This document shows, in pieces, positions 1-11,136 of a stretch of DNA of 64,000 bases. The stretch's first letter is position 1; every line of letters starts with the position of its first letter. The notes below the pieces were generated by a model. The model saw only the letters and a list, made by a program, of their open reading frames with translations, did not search any database and had not been told where the DNA came from. Source of the stretch: Isoperla grammatica (taxonomy: Eukaryota > Arthropoda > Insecta > Plecoptera > Perlodidae); the NCBI GenBank assembly GCA_945910005.1, contig OX246747.1, positions 2,402,254-2,466,253 on the forward strand, written 5' to 3'. The position numbers and the translations under genes are program-made.

Positions 1-870
1 ATCAAATCAAAAATTACTTTTATTTTTCATCATTATCCTAACAATGCATCTGTATGTCAGGTATAAAAAGATGAAATACTGCCATAAGTAATGTAGAAGT
101 ATATTTGACATAATGATATAAGCATTATAGCATCTATCATATTATCATTTTGACAATGGTGGCCATTTGGTAAGCCAGTTTGATCTGAATTGCAGTCCTT
201 CAAAACCTCACTTTTTTTCGAATCAATAATGTTATTTTTACTCAAAATGAATGCTTCAAAACAACGTGTAAGGTACATCTAATTCAATGCTGAACTTTTT
301 TCATCTAGTAATGTAAGTAAGTAAATCAAACTCATGCTCATGCTTGTACAGCTGTGGGTGTTATCTCGTTCTCAACCAAATCTGGGGTGAGGGACAGTGA
401 TTTATTATTTGACAAATATCTTAATCCTTATACATAGTCTTTATCAGATGTAGATCTGCATTCCCACCAACTAGAATGGTGAAAAGTATGTGCAAAGAGC
501 TTTAAAATGCAAAACTCTACTACATGTAGTCAATAGTAGTATAAACACCAATTCGCAGGTGGAATACCCTTCTAGGCCATCCTCAGCAATTTTCGTTATG
601 GATAACAAATGGTGTTTTTTTAGCTTTTAATCGAAACGCTAAAGTTCGGTACACTTTTTTCTTGTACTGTAGTCTTTTTGAGACAGTAATTAGTTGTGGT
701 ATGGGAGACCGTACGACAGATAGAGGGCGCTGTGAGCGATGACGTTCAGTTTGCCTATTGTATTTAGCTTAACTTGAGTTAAGTGCTCCAAATGTTACAT
801 TTCTAACACATTATTTACAATAATTTTGATTATAGACATATTTAAGCACTTAAAACTTTATTATTAATAC
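1..870. other. AT-rich stretch, no gene seen
   Basis: I see no convincing coding exon or recognisable element on either strand. The only structure is a 35-bp block near 703-737 that recurs inverted at 1071-1103 (see findings). Confidence 0.5.
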
Positions 871-924
871 GTTTTATGATACTAAAATAACAATCAGCTG
901 AAGGATCCAAAAAACAAGTGAAAC

Positions 925-1176
925 CTGGTACAATGGTTGATGGAATAACACAGTCAACCACACTCTTCGCGCGCGGGTAAGGTTATGCCGTCCCACAGCC
1001 ATCTGTATTTCCACGAAATCATTATTGCATGCGTCAAATGAGGGGCATACTGACATTGTGTGAACAGGAACGCTCACAGCGCTGCTGTCATACGGTCTCC
1101 CATTGCATTTAAAGGGTAAAGTCCCAAAAATTGGTTGCCGTGAGTCATCTTTGTAAGCAGCCATGGAATGTTTGTC
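925..1176 (-). CDS. candidate internal exon, unknown protein
   Basis: An open frame on the minus strand is bounded by a plausible acceptor (pyrimidine-rich, ending TTTCAG, just above 1176) and a possible donor (CAG|GTTTCA just below 925). The peptide contains MAAYKDDSRQPIFGT and two spaced cysteines but matches no family I recognise. A short piece upstream on the same strand, ending in GTAAGT near 1240, could be a preceding exon. Part of this frame (about 1071-1103) repeats inverted at 703-737, so it may equally be repeat sequence. Treat as a weak candidate. Confidence 0.2.
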
Positions 1177-1471
1177 CTGAAACAGTAAATAAATTGTTAG
1201 ATCAGTTTATTTTGTTAAAACAATTAAAAATAAAACTTACAATGGTTTTGCATGTATTGCCATCCTTTCAAAAATAGTTTTTGTGGGCCAATTTTTTTAA
1301 AATGGAAAATCAAAATTAATTTGTTAAAAACGACAAGAGATAGTTTAACATTTTGCTTTTATTTCTTAAATTATGGATGGACTACAACTTATATTGTTGT
1401 TTTATTATTTTTTCTTGTTCTTGATTTTTATTTTATATAGTTAAGTAGTTTGTTTTGTTTGTGTTTTTATT

Positions 1472-1690
1472 GCCACCCTAGCCGGACTGGTCAAGAAGGA
1501 GAAGTCAGACGAAGTGCAGTTCACACCTAATCCCCTTTCCTCCCCTTTCCCCTTTCCTCACGCGCCCTCCTACTTGCCCCTTTCCTCCAAAGAGTCCCCA
1601 ATTTCATCTTCATTAGCACCCACTCATCGTCTTGATTAGCCAAGTTGCAAAAATATAAGACGTTAAGCCCAAATATCAATCAATCAATCG
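1472..1690 (+). mobile_element. SINE-like retroposon, family A, 5' truncated
   Basis: Begins inside the shared body (GCCACCCTAGCCGGACTGG) and lacks the CCTGCCC head. It carries the pyrimidine-rich middle and the tail ending AAGACGTTAAGCCC followed by (ATCA)n. The same tail occurs in many copies in this window. There is no coding capacity. Confidence 0.8.
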
Positions 1691-1774
1691 TGTTGTTATT
1701 GTTATTTATGATTTCATGATTATTAATTGTTTGCATATCCTTATAGTTTTATTTAAGGTCCTCCTTTGTAAATC

Positions 1775-2072
1775 ACCCGTCTCGGCCCGGGGTAGAATAG
1801 GCCGAGAGTGACTCTGATAGTCATAAGAGGCGACAAAAGGAGACCCTGTCCCTTTCCCCCCCTCTGTCCCACTAAATATTTCTCCTCCCACTTGGCCCTG
1901 CCCTCCCTTGCTGGACTCCCGTATGACGACCCACGCGACGTACAACGGATCTGATTCGGATCTGGCTTTATTCTTCATCATCATCTTTCTCATCTTCATT
2001 ATCACCCGCTCATCGTCTCGATTAGCCATAGTTGCATAAATATGAGACGTTAAGCCCCACTAATCAATCAAA
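1775..2072 (+). mobile_element. SINE-like retroposon, family C, full length
   Basis: Starts ACCCGTCTCGGCCCGGGG, a head different from family A/B, and ends in the GACGTTAAGCCCCA(C/T)TAATC tail. The flanks are near-identical 13-mers, TCCTTTGTAAATC before and TCCTTTGTTAATC after (one mismatch), read as a target-site duplication. The closest copy is at 27122-27416. Confidence 0.8.
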
Positions 2073-2540
2073 TCCTTTGTTAATCAGTTTTTATAACTGA
2101 ATAGGATAGACATTAAATAAATAAAATATTGATTTGATTGGTTTAGTTTACTGGTTGTACTTGTGTGCTTTTTATAACATGCACAACTTGTAATACAGAA
2201 AGCTTAATAAATGAAATAAATGAGAAACTTGCATCTGAATCTGCTATGCAAAATTCATTGATACTTTGGAATATGTATCCATATTTTGTCTAGCTAATTC
2301 CTTAGGATGTGAGCTACTGCAACTACATATACCCCAATTATTAATTTGAAATCACTTTCGTTTCTTTCAATTCCGGGAATCCGAGCTCGATAACAGCAGG
2401 CTCACCAAATAAAATGTATTCAAACCTTAAACCTAAATTGGAGAGACTTGGATATTTTCAATTAAGACATGAATAGATAGCATAATATTAATTTGCATAA
2501 ACGTTCATATACATTGCTTGCTCTAATTGTAAAGGAGAGA

Positions 2541-2944
2541 CCTGCCCAGGGACTGCTACCTTATCGTGGTGGGCAGGTTTGTGTGCTTTGTTGATTCCGA
2601 GAGTTATGCCGGCGGAAGCGTATGCTTCTGGTAGGGCCACCCTAGCCGGACTGGTCGAAGAGGAGAAGTCAGACGAAGTGCAGTCCACACCCCAACCCCC
2701 TTCTCCCCCCCCCCCCCCCCCACTGTCCCATTGAATATTTCTCCTCCCACATGGCCCTGCCCTCCCATGCTGGACTCCCGTATGACGACTCACGTGACGT
2801 ACAATGGATCTGATTCGGATGTGGCTTTATTCATTATTCTTTACTATTCTTCATTATCATCTTTCTCATCTTCATTATCACCCGCTCATCGTCTCGATTA
2901 GCCATCGTTGCATAAATATGAGACGTTAAGCCCCATTAATCATT
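2541..2944 (+). mobile_element. SINE-like retroposon, family B, full length
   Basis: Has the CCTGCCCAGGGACTGC head and the long B body (TCCCATTGAATATTTCTCC ... GTACAATGGATCTGATTC), ending GACGTTAAGCCCCATTAATC. A run of about 17 C lies near 2705-2721. I do not see a clear target duplication. Confidence 0.8.
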
Positions 2945-3013
2945 AACCATGTATAGAAGAGAGATGAAGCAAAGAAGATCAAATCGTATAAAGCTAAACT
3001 GGAACAAATTATA

Positions 3014-3398
3014 CCTGCCCAGGGACTGCCACCTTATCGTGGTAGGCAGGTTTGCGTGCTTTGTTGATCCCGAGAGCTATGCCAGCGGAAGCGTATGCTT
3101 CTGGTAGGGCCACCCAAGCCGGACTGGTCGAGGAGGAGAAGTCAGACGAAGTGCTGTCCACACCCTAATCCCCTTTCCCCCCCACTGTCCCATTGAATAT
3201 TTCTCCTCCCACTTGGCCCTGCCCTCCCTTGCTGGACTCCCGTATGACGACTCCCGCGACGTACAATGGATCTGATTCGGATGTGGCTTTATTCTTCATT
3301 ATCATCTTTCTCATCTTCATTATCACCCGCTCATCGTCTCGATTAGCCATCGTTGCATAAATATGAGACGTTAAGCCCCATTAATCAATCAATCAATC
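3014..3398 (+). mobile_element. SINE-like retroposon, family B, with target duplication
   Basis: Full-length B copy flanked by AACAAATTATA at 3003-3013 and 3399-3409. The first element base is the C of CCTGCCC. One pair of the 5' hairpin is lost in this copy (GGTAGGCAGG instead of GGTGGGCAGG). Confidence 0.9.
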
Positions 3399-3635
3399 AA
3401 CAAATTATAACAATGTAAATTGTAGTTTTTGATGACAATAGGTAAATCTTAATATTTTATTTTATTGTGTACGTCACTACGATGGGTGAGGCAACCCCAT
3501 TCAGTCATACCGGTACTTGAATGACAGCAGAACAACTGTCAAAATATATTACTGACCTGATGCCGAAGGCATCGACAATCTTTTAACTGTAAACGTCTTA
3601 CAGTGATTTTTTGACATAGTTTTTGTACGTACCGT

Positions 3636-4022
3636 CCTGCCCAGGGACTGCCACCTTATCGTGGTGGGCAGGTTTGCGTGCTTTGTTGATCCCGAGAGCT
3701 ATGCCGGCGGAAGCGTATGCTTCTGGTAGGGCCATCCAAGCCGGACTGGTCGAGGAGGAGAAGTCAGACGAAGTGCAGTCCACACCCCAATCCCCTTTCC
3801 CCCCCCACTGTCCCATTGAATATTTCTCCTCCCACTTGGCCCTGCCCTCCCTTGCTGGACTCCCGTATGACAAGTCACGCGACGTATAAACAATGGATCT
3901 GATTCGGATGTGGCTTTATTCTTCATTATCATCTTTCTCATCTTCATTATCACCCGCTCATCGTCTCGATTAGCCATCGTTGCATAAATATGAGACGTTA
4001 AGCCCCATTAATCAATCAATCT
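3636..4022 (+). mobile_element. SINE-like retroposon, family B, with target duplication
   Basis: Full-length B copy. The flanks TGTACGTACCGT (3624-3635) and TGTATGTACCGT (4023-4034) differ by one base. The element again starts exactly at CCTGCCC. Confidence 0.85.
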
Positions 4023-4119
4023 TGTATGTACCGTATACTGTAACGTTTTAACACTGCTTTTCAGCCTTTGATTTTGTGTTGAGTTGCCCCGTGTTGTTGT
4101 TCAGCAGCACGTGTTTCCT

Positions 4120-4362
4120 CTAGCTGTTAAACTCCTCCCGCAGACTAGCAATCTGTGCTACTACGTCGGCCTTGAATTGGTCAACGTCCTCCCGCATGTC
4201 ACTAATTGTATTCATTATTTTACTCTCTATTTCTTCTTTTACACTCTCAATACACTGTTTCATTTCATCATGACTTTTCTTCATCTCTTCTTTCGCCTCT
4301 TCTTGCCTTTTCTGTGACTCTTCCTGTCCTTTCTTCGTCTCTTCTTTCATGCCTGCCATCAA
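4120..4362 (-). CDS. gag-like coiled-coil fragment
   Basis: An 80-residue frame starting MMAGMKEETKKGQEESQKRQ and ending REEFNS. It is almost all charged heptad-like sequence (E, K, Q rich). Such segments are common at the N-termini of gag-like proteins of invertebrate retroelements, but no zinc knuckle or other defining motif is present. It sits between two SINEs and is probably a retroelement remnant; a host coiled-coil exon is the alternative. Confidence 0.4.
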   Translation of the reverse strand: MMAGMKEETKKGQEESQKRQEEAKEEMKKSHDEMKQCIESVKEEIESKIMNTISDMREDVDQFKADVVAQIASLREEFNS

Positions 4363-4397
4363 CTCTTAACAGCTGTTGGATTTGGGCTACCTTTCGT

Positions 4398-4955
4398 TTT
4401 CCCCTTTGCTCACGCGCTCTCCTACTTGCCCCTTTACCTGCCCAGGGACTGCCACCTTATCGTGGTGGGCAGGTTTGCGTGCTTTGTTGATCCCGAGAGC
4501 TATGCCGGCGAAAGCGTATGCTTCTGGTAGGGCCACCCTAGCCGGACTGGTCGAGGAGGAGAAGTCAGACGAAGTGCAGTCTACACCCCAATCCCATTTC
4601 CCCCCCACTGTCCCATTGAATATTTCTCCTCCCACTTGGCCCCGCCCTCCCTTGCTGGACTCCCGTATGACGACTCACGCGACGTACAATGGATCTGATT
4701 CGGATGTGGCTTTATTTTTCATTATCATCTTTCTCATCTTCATTATCACCCGCTCATCGTCTCGATTAGCCATCGTTGCATAAATATGAGACGTTAAGCC
4801 CCATTAATCAATCAATCAATACTTGCCCCTTTCCTCCAAAGACCCCTTATTTCATCGTCATTATCACCCACTCATCGTCATTATCACATACTCATCGTCT
4901 TGATTAGCCAAGTTGCATAAACATAAGACGTTAAGCCCAAATATCAATCAATCAA
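4398..4955 (+). mobile_element. family A SINE split by a family B SINE
   Basis: The host A copy (4398-4435 and 4820-4955) carries the tail AAGACGTTAAGCCCAAATATC. It is interrupted by a family B copy at about 4436-4819. TACTTGCCCCTTT occurs at both junctions (4423-4435 and 4820-4832), so the B copy inserted into the pyrimidine-rich middle of the A copy. The B insert begins at CCTGCCC, or one base earlier. Confidence 0.85.
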
Positions 4956-5126
4956 TCATGGTTTTTCTCTGAGCTCTAGTTTGTACGGCCATACACTAAC
5001 CAAGGTTCTACGTACACACACACGAGCAGTTACCGTATTCGTGCACCGGTTTACGCGCTGCCGTTGATTGTAATATCTTACTTCTGACACCAATGTTACG
5101 GTTGCTTCACACCGTGTGGAATCTCA

Positions 5127-7597
5127 AATCATGTAATAATAATAATAATAATAATAATGCCTTTATTTGCAAACAGGAATCAAAATCCCACTAGTGCAAA
5201 CATAATACAATACAATATTATACACTCAGGTGACATGAGTAAGTAATAATACAACAAACAATTACACGAACAATTACAAAAATAAAAAATACAACAGTTA
5301 CAATAAAACATAATGCATAATACATAAGCAAGTATACCTTAACAACAGCAAGAAAATTACATGATTACTTTGACTACAGCGCCTGGATTATTTTATTTTT
5401 AAAACAATTGTAACTTTCAAAACAAATGTCGGTGCTCAAATGCTCTGCTAGCTGGTTGTATGTAGATTGTAATCTATTGATGGCACAATGCTTATAGAGA
5501 TCAATTCTATTGCTGGGGACGTAAAATGTAGAATGTCTTCTAGTTGTTCTTAGGGGGACAAAAAAGTTAAGATATGTTATCAATATGTCCAGTTATGTCC
5601 AGTTATGTTAAGATATGTCCACTGAATTATGCGTGATTTTGTGCAGAAACATCATATCTAACAAGGTTCGTCTCCTTTCTAGGGGCATTAACTTCATGTT
5701 TTGACAGTGTAATAGATATTCATTTCGGTGGTAGGTCTGCCTGAAATAATGATAACATACTAACTTAATAAACTTTTTCTGTACCCTCTCAATGTGGTCT
5801 ATTTTGGTTTTGTGATGCGGATTCCATATAACGCTAGCGTATTCCACCTGTGGGCGAACAAGTGCTAGATATAACATCCTTAAGGTGGCTAAGTTGAAAT
5901 CGCCCATACAGTTCCGCCTTAACAGACCTAGAAGTTTGAAGGCTTTTGGTGTTACTTTATCTAGATGCTTTCTGAAAGATAAATCAGATGAAATAGTGAC
6001 ACCAAGGTCACTCACTGAGTTTACTCGATCTAAGTTCGTGCCGTCAATTGTATAATTATGCAGAATTACATGTTTTCGCTTGTTCGTGAATGTTATAACA
6101 CTGCACTTTTTTACGTTGAGATTAAGGTTCCAACAAGAACACCAGTGGGAAAAGGAATCAAGATCTTCTTGAAGCAAATCACAGTCACTGTTGGTCAAAA
6201 TAGGCCGATACACCTTTAAATCATCAGCATACAGTAAACATTTTGAGGATTTAAAACAAGATGGTATGTCATTTACGTAAAGGTTGAACAACAAAGGGCC
6301 AAGCGTTGAGCCTTGAGGCACCCCTGACGTGATAACAACAGGTTTTGAGGAGCATCCGTTTATGACGACTGTTTGTTTACGTCCACCTAAATAACTTTTT
6401 ATTAGTTCAAGTAGTGGACCCTGTACCCCATAACCTTTAATTTTGTGTAAAAGACGACCGTGATCTACACTGTCGAATGCTTTTTCAAAGTCTGTGTATA
6501 TGCTATCAACTTGAGTTTTATTATTTAACTTCTTGGCAATGTCATGTGTGTATTCAACCAGGTTTGTCACAGTGGAGCGTCTCCGAACGAACCCGTGCTG
6601 CTCAGTCGCTAAGTGGAGCTTGACATGTTGGTACAGGGCCTCGTGAATCAGCTGTTCAAATATTTTAGATAACACAGACAACAGTGAGATCGGTCTGTAA
6701 TTACAGACCTTGTAACGGCTGCCCTTTTTGAAGACGGGTGTCACAAAAGCAGGTTTCCAGCGGTCCGGATACACTCCTGATTTCAATGCAGTGTTAAATA
6801 TATCTGCTAGAGGTCTGGCGAGTGCACGGCGACAGTGTTTCAACACCCGGACTGGAATGCAGTCAGGACCATGTGCTTTATTGTTCACGAGTTTCATGAG
6901 ACATTCCTCAACCTTCTCAGTAGAGATGACAAAGCCTGACAGGCTATTGTTTCCATAAGCTGGTGCAGTAGGCAACGCCGAATCATCAGTGGTAGAGGCT
7001 GGGTTGAACGTTGACCGGAAGAATTCCGAGAAAAGATGACAAGCTGATGCCAAGTTACTTGCTGTTGACGTCCCGTACTCGACTTCAAGTGGAATTCGAT
7101 GTGCTTTGGTTTTTCGGCGTATGTATCCCCATAGGAGATTAGGATTGTCAGATACACTAGAGTTGATTTTGTCTTTGTACAGCTTGTAAGCAGCACGCAG
7201 TTGATTTCTATATTCTGTTCTCTTAACTTGGAACTCGATTTGATGACATTGCAGCAGGGAGATTTTCCATCGTTTATGGGCTCGATTTTTAGCTTTTAGA
7301 GAACGAATTACATCTGAGTTGAACCATGCCGGGTATTTATAGGCATTTACTTTATAGGTGGGGACAGAATCAGCTACAGCCCTGTCCAAAATTTCATAAA
7401 ACTTATCACACTTGATGTTAACATCTACACTGTTATATACCTGTTGCCAGCCACTTGTACGTAGAGTGTGATTGAGCACGTCCAGGTCAGCTTTGGCCCA
7501 GTTAAGCTTGGATTGCGTTTTGTTTCTTCTGTTACTGGCGTTTGCACGCGGAAACGTGACGTCACACGCAATAGCTGAATAGCGCAATAAACTCGGA
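5127..7597 (-). mobile_element. LINE, CR1/Jockey-type, 5' truncated
   Basis: Minus-strand non-LTR retrotransposon. The 3' end is a trinucleotide tail, (TAA)n on the plus strand at 5127-5156, preceded by a 3' UTR with CAAATAAAGGC. The 5' end stops at about 7597 inside a family A SINE, so the endonuclease region is missing. The same 3' end and reverse transcriptase recur at 63066-64000 with only scattered differences. Confidence 0.9.
5374..7560 (-). pseudogene. LINE reverse transcriptase, frameshifted near its C-terminus
   Basis: Encodes the reverse transcriptase that primes cDNA synthesis at nicked chromosomal DNA. Visible RT motifs in order: HGPDCIPVRVLKHC, FKKGSRYKVCNYRPISLLS, DFEKAFDSVDHGRLL, SGVPQGSTLGPLLFN and the catalytic LLYADDLKVY. 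A thumb/connection region follows. The N-terminal apurinic-type endonuclease is absent. The first ~35 residues of the longest open frame (7561-7689) come from the neighbouring SINE, not the LINE. The frame breaks at about 5584-5610, where ATGTCCAGTT is duplicated; the last ~70 residues lie in another frame (5374-5583), ending NKIIQAL as in the second copy. The copy at 63366-63980 lacks this break. Family: CR1/Jockey superfamily, exact clade not determined. Confidence 0.85.
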
Positions 7598-7775
7598 CGA
7601 AATGCAGTCCACACCCCAATCCCCTTTCCACCCCTTTCCCCTTTTCTCACGCTCCCTCTTACTTGCCCCTTTCCTCCAAACAGCCCCATATTTCATCTTC
7701 ATATATCACCCACTCATTGTCTCGATTAGCCTCGTTGCAGAAATATGAGACGTAAAGCCCAAATATCTATCATGT
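7598..7775 (+). mobile_element. family A SINE, 5' part replaced by the LINE
   Basis: Starts mid-element (ACGAAATGCAGTCCACACC) and runs to GAGACGTAAAGCCCAAATATC. The LINE abuts its left edge. Confidence 0.75.
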
Positions 7776-8290
7776 CCATGAGCGGAGAAGTTCCACGAGA
7801 GTTGCAAGATATACTTTGAGCTGCAATAACTGGGGCCCCATAGGAAGGCCGGGTGCAGACGAACTAGGCCCAGCGTAGGCCTATGCCTAGGCTATGTAGA
7901 AGGATAACGAAGAACAGTTCATAATTTCCACGTGGAAATAATGTTAATTGTATATGCGACCAAAGGTGCGACCAAAATGTAGGGGAAGAATAAGAGTTAA
8001 GAGGACCAGCACTGAGAAAATAAATAGGTGGACTGTAAACACTAGGTCGAGTTCAGAAATAATCCGCACATACACAAAATACACTTGAAAGCAAAAGGAA
8101 TATATTAGCACAAATAACACATTACACTTTTATTCTTGAGTAACAACTACAATACATGAATTTTGTGTGTTGTACACATGTGAAAATGAGAATAAAAGGG
8201 ACAATATTTCTACACGACGCGAGCATGTAAAAATGGACTACAAAATACTACAATGAAAAAATGCAAAGATATTAGGAAAGATAAAATAGC
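7776..8290. other. no gene seen
   Basis: Unremarkable sequence with several AGGCCTA-type motifs around 7865-7895. It may be the 3' flank or UTR of the ORF1 to the right, but no terminus is visible. Confidence 0.4.
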
Positions 8291-9247
8291 TCAACAGTCG
8301 CTTTTCTCACGCATGGGTGCAAAGACATTGGAAGAGTTAAGTGACAGCTGATGCGATCTGTCGGGCATAACACAAATTACAACACATTTGCATGAACAAC
8401 ATTCAATGCTCGCAGTTTTATCGATTCCGCGAATAACCAGCTTGCTTGTCCTCTCCCCAACCGGGGTAAAGGTGTGGTATTCTGCTTTAGCAGTGTCTAA
8501 AAATTTGATCATTGCTCTAAAGTCATTGGCCGAGCTAACGTTTAGCCTCGTGGTATTCCCACCGGCTTGAAACCCGAATGGTTCAGTGCATAGGTCACGC
8601 GCGCCCTTTGCCAGGTTATCGAAGCTTTCAATGTTACGAATGATAATCGGCGGGGGCTTTGGTCCACGTTTGTTCCCAATCTCATTGACAGTTGTTGACT
8701 TTGCCACTGAGTCCTCACTAGAGGCTTCCCTTGGTTTGCTAATGGTTGAGGGATCATCCTCCCCCCCTGATAGTACAGAAAACCTGTTGGTTGTGACACA
8801 ACTTGGACCCAGGGATGTAGCAGCAAGATTACTACTGCCTGCAACCGAGGTGACAGCATCGCCTGATTTATCATTACCAACAGGAGTGACATTATTCCCC
8901 CTCTTTTTAGGAGCATTCGTCTTTCGCTTAGACTTAGTTTTGACTTTAACAAAGTCTGACATGTCCTTATCACTTCCGGTCTTCACCTTCATAAAATCTT
9001 TCTTACTGGGGCCAGTTTTGGCCGCTGCTTGGCCGATATCCTCGTCATGATCTGAGTCATAATCATTATCACTGCCTACTGGGCTTTCGGGACTGTTCAT
9101 TATGTCAGTCACTTCATCCTCACTGGAATTTTCGGAGACTGATACGTCCAGTTCGCTTGCTACTTTTCGGTACTCACTTCTCGTGAGCGGCATTGGTAGT
9201 TGGGGGGGGGGGGGGGGAAGGGGGAAGAGGAGATAGTACGCTGGCAC
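8291..9247 (-). CDS. LINE ORF1 (gag-like, Jockey-type) protein
   Basis: A 318-residue open frame; the second Met (9193, MPLTRSEYRKVASELD) is a likelier start than the proline-rich leader coming from a poly-G tract. The N-terminal half is acidic/serine-rich and then lysine-rich. The C-terminal half has KPPPIIIRNIESFDNL, SANDFRAMIKFLDTAKAEYH and FTPVGERTSKLVIRGID. This PPPI...F.T...ER..K.VIRG layout is the ORF1 domain of Jockey-type LINEs that precedes CCHC knuckles. The frame ends soon after and the knuckles are missing. By family, ORF1 proteins bind the LINE RNA. No matching RT follows immediately downstream. Confidence 0.65.
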   Translation of the reverse strand: MPAYYLLFPLPPPPPQLPMPLTRSEYRKVASELDVSVSENSSEDEVTDIMNSPESPVGSDNDYDSDHDEDIGQAAAKTGPSKKDFMKVKTGSDKDMSDFVKVKTKSKRKTNAPKKRGNNVTPVGNDKSGDAVTSVAGSSNLAATSLGPSCVTTNRFSVLSGGEDDPSTISKPREASSEDSVAKSTTVNEIGNKRGPKPPPIIIRNIESFDNLAKGARDLCTEPFGFQAGGNTTRLNVSSANDFRAMIKFLDTAKAEYHTFTPVGERTSKLVIRGIDKTASIECCSCKCVVICVMPDRSHQLSLNSSNVFAPMREKSDC

Positions 9248-9800
9248 TCACGGTCACTGCCGCCACTTAACAGCCACCGCGAAGCTGGGCCCCTAGGGAA
9301 CCTCACGATAGCCGCCGGTGACAACAGGGGAATGAGAGTCGCCACAAGTCACTGGGCCGTGGGGGGGGAGAGGGGGAGAAAGCAGAAAGAAAATACCACC
9401 AGGTAGATTGCGCGTGAAGCAGCGCTAGTGTTGAATTTAAAGGAAAATTACAACACGCAGCTGTGGCCCCGAATCGTGGGGGGGGGGGGGGGGGGAGGAG
9501 CAGGGGGGTTAAGCCCAACTACTGGAAGCTAACTATGTCAACATGGCAGCAGACATATCTGGTAGGACGTTCTTCGTACAATCTCGTACCCACAGCGAGC
9601 CAGGGAACTTGCGCCTCACTGTGGGGGGGTAGGGGCATTGGGGGGGAACCAGAAGCTTAGGCACAGCTGCTTGGGGTGCACAGCTGAGCTTTTAGCAGGG
9701 GCTTTGGGGCACCACCACCACCGACAGGGTAAAGAAAGGAGAGGGTTTGCGGAAGAGAATGCGCACCACCTAAGAGGGGGGGGGGGCGGCCCCCCGCTCA
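9200..9800. repeat. cluster of poly-G tracts
   Basis: Four G runs of about 8-18 bases lie near 9201-9217, 9360-9368, 9478-9495 and 9776-9786 in GC-rich DNA. They could form G-quadruplexes on the plus strand and are also prone to assembly error. No gene is identified in 9250-9870. Confidence 0.7.
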
Positions 9801-9877
9801 CCTAACTATCATACAATCCTTTGTACTGCGCAACGGGGAGCTCACCTCTGGTAGGTTTAGCCCGTGCACAGTACGAC

Positions 9878-9958
9878 ATTTCATCTTCATATATCACCCA
9901 CTCATTGTCTCGATTAGCCTCGTTGCAAAAATATGAGATGTTAAGCCCAAATAATCCA
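9878..9958 (+). mobile_element. family A SINE tail fragment
   Basis: Only the last ~80 bp (TTCATCTTCATATATCACCC to GAGATGTTAAGCCCAAAT) is present. Confidence 0.7.
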
Positions 9959-10570
9959 TAATCCGCCTGTTACCTTCAGGCGTTCTGCAGAAATATCTGG
10001 GACCGGCACCTCCACCAAGGCGCAAACACGGCGCCTCCGGGATGGCGTGAACGGCGTCCTATGTTGACGGCAATGGTCTCGCTTGAAGCGGGGGAGTCTG
10101 AAGAAGTAGTTAGCACCCTTTGGTGCCGAAGAAATCCTTTCCTGCGCTTCAGAAGAGCGTCTCAAAGTTTTCGCGGGTAAACCGCAAAAGGGTTAAGCAG
10201 GCACAGGCAGAGTGCGGGGCTGTGTAGACTTGGCGGGAAGCCTCGCGCCGTCGTCCGCCTATGCAATCAGCTCACCTCGGAAGGTAATCTTGCAGACACT
10301 CTTGGCCCTTCTTGCTTCTTTGACGTCTCGATGCAGAATCGAATGTGAATGTCGAATGTGAATGTGAATCGAATGTGCCGAATGTGAATGTGACTGGTCC
10401 ATGATGTATGAAGTGAACTTATTATATACTAAAGCTAGAATAGCAGGCGAACCAATCCGGTTCATCCTTGTCCCTGATTGGTTCGGCGCGAGTACCACTG
10501 GGCCCTAACCAATCCGAACTCTCCTTCCATTAGTTACGCCAGAGTACTGGACCTCTCCCAATCCTAACTA
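9959..10570. other. GC-rich unclassified segment plus GAATGTG simple repeat
   Basis: 9960-10260 is more GC-rich than the surroundings and open on the minus strand for about 74 codons, with no family match. 10331-10391 is a degenerate GAATGTGAATGT repeat. CCAATCCG/CCAATCC motifs near 10450-10520 are isolated. Confidence 0.4.
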
Positions 10571-10574
10571 AACT

Positions 10575-10707
10575 TATACATTACCTTACATGGTGGTAAA
10601 CAGCCCACCAGTGGGCGATTCAACATCTTAAGTAAATATTGGTGTGAAGCTGTAGATAGATGTTTGAACATTTCATTATGCAAGTTGTCAGGTCCGGGGG
10701 CGCTGTT
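10575..10707 (-). pseudogene. LINE reverse transcriptase fragment
   Basis: About 40 residues in frame, with SAPGPDNLHNEMFKHLS followed by LLKMLNRPLVGC. This matches the finger-region motif (APGPD...N.MLKHL) of Jockey/CR1-type reverse transcriptases. The match ends where the SINE body begins at 10708. It is unrelated at this point to the LINE at 5.1 kb, which reads HGPDCIPVRVLKHC. Confidence 0.7.
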
Positions 10708-10938
10708 AGAAAAGAGACCCTGTCCCTTCCCTCCCACTATCCTACTGAATATTTTTGTTCCCACTTGGCCCTGCCCTCCCTTGCTGGACTCCCGTATGAC
10801 GACTCACGCGACGTACAATGGATCTGATTCGGATGTGGCTTTATTCTTCATTATCATCTTTCTCATCTTCATTATCACCCGCTCATCGTCTCGATTAGCC
10901 ATCGTTGCATAAATATGAGACGTTAAGCCCCATTAATC

Positions 10939-10975
<37 letters not shown>
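10708..10975 (+). mobile_element. family C SINE body and tail with (AAT)n
   Basis: Starts within the family C head at AGAGACCCTGTCCC, contains the B/C body and the tail GACGTTAAGCCCCATTAATC, then runs into (ATA)n at 10939-10975. Confidence 0.8.
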
Positions 10976-10977
<2 letters not shown>

Positions 10978-11108
10978 CACACGCACTCGAATGCAGACAC
11001 ACCTCTTTGATTTGCCAGCACTCGGCTGGAATCAGCCAACAGCTGATTGGTCAGCTCGAGTGCACAGTATTTAAATTAGCCAATCGAATACAGCCACAGT
11101 GGACACAT

Positions 11109-11136
11109 CGTCGCCTCAGAACTTGTTTGTTCAATA
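11109..11136 (+). repeat. left terminal inverted repeat of the 5.87-kb transposon
   Basis: Perfect 28-bp complement of 16949-16976; the target duplication ACAT lies immediately outside at 11105-11108. Confidence 0.9.

Noticed and set aside
3623..3977. Several overlapping open frames of 60-90 codons on both strands within SINE copies (also at 2488, 4387, 10664, 21717, 39067, 45207, 56263, 62101)
   Set aside because: They are translations of repetitive, non-coding SINE bodies and recur in every copy; no conserved protein signal beyond DNA-level similarity.
9303..9660. Proline/glycine-rich frames around poly-G tracts
   Set aside because: Driven by homopolymers; no conserved content.
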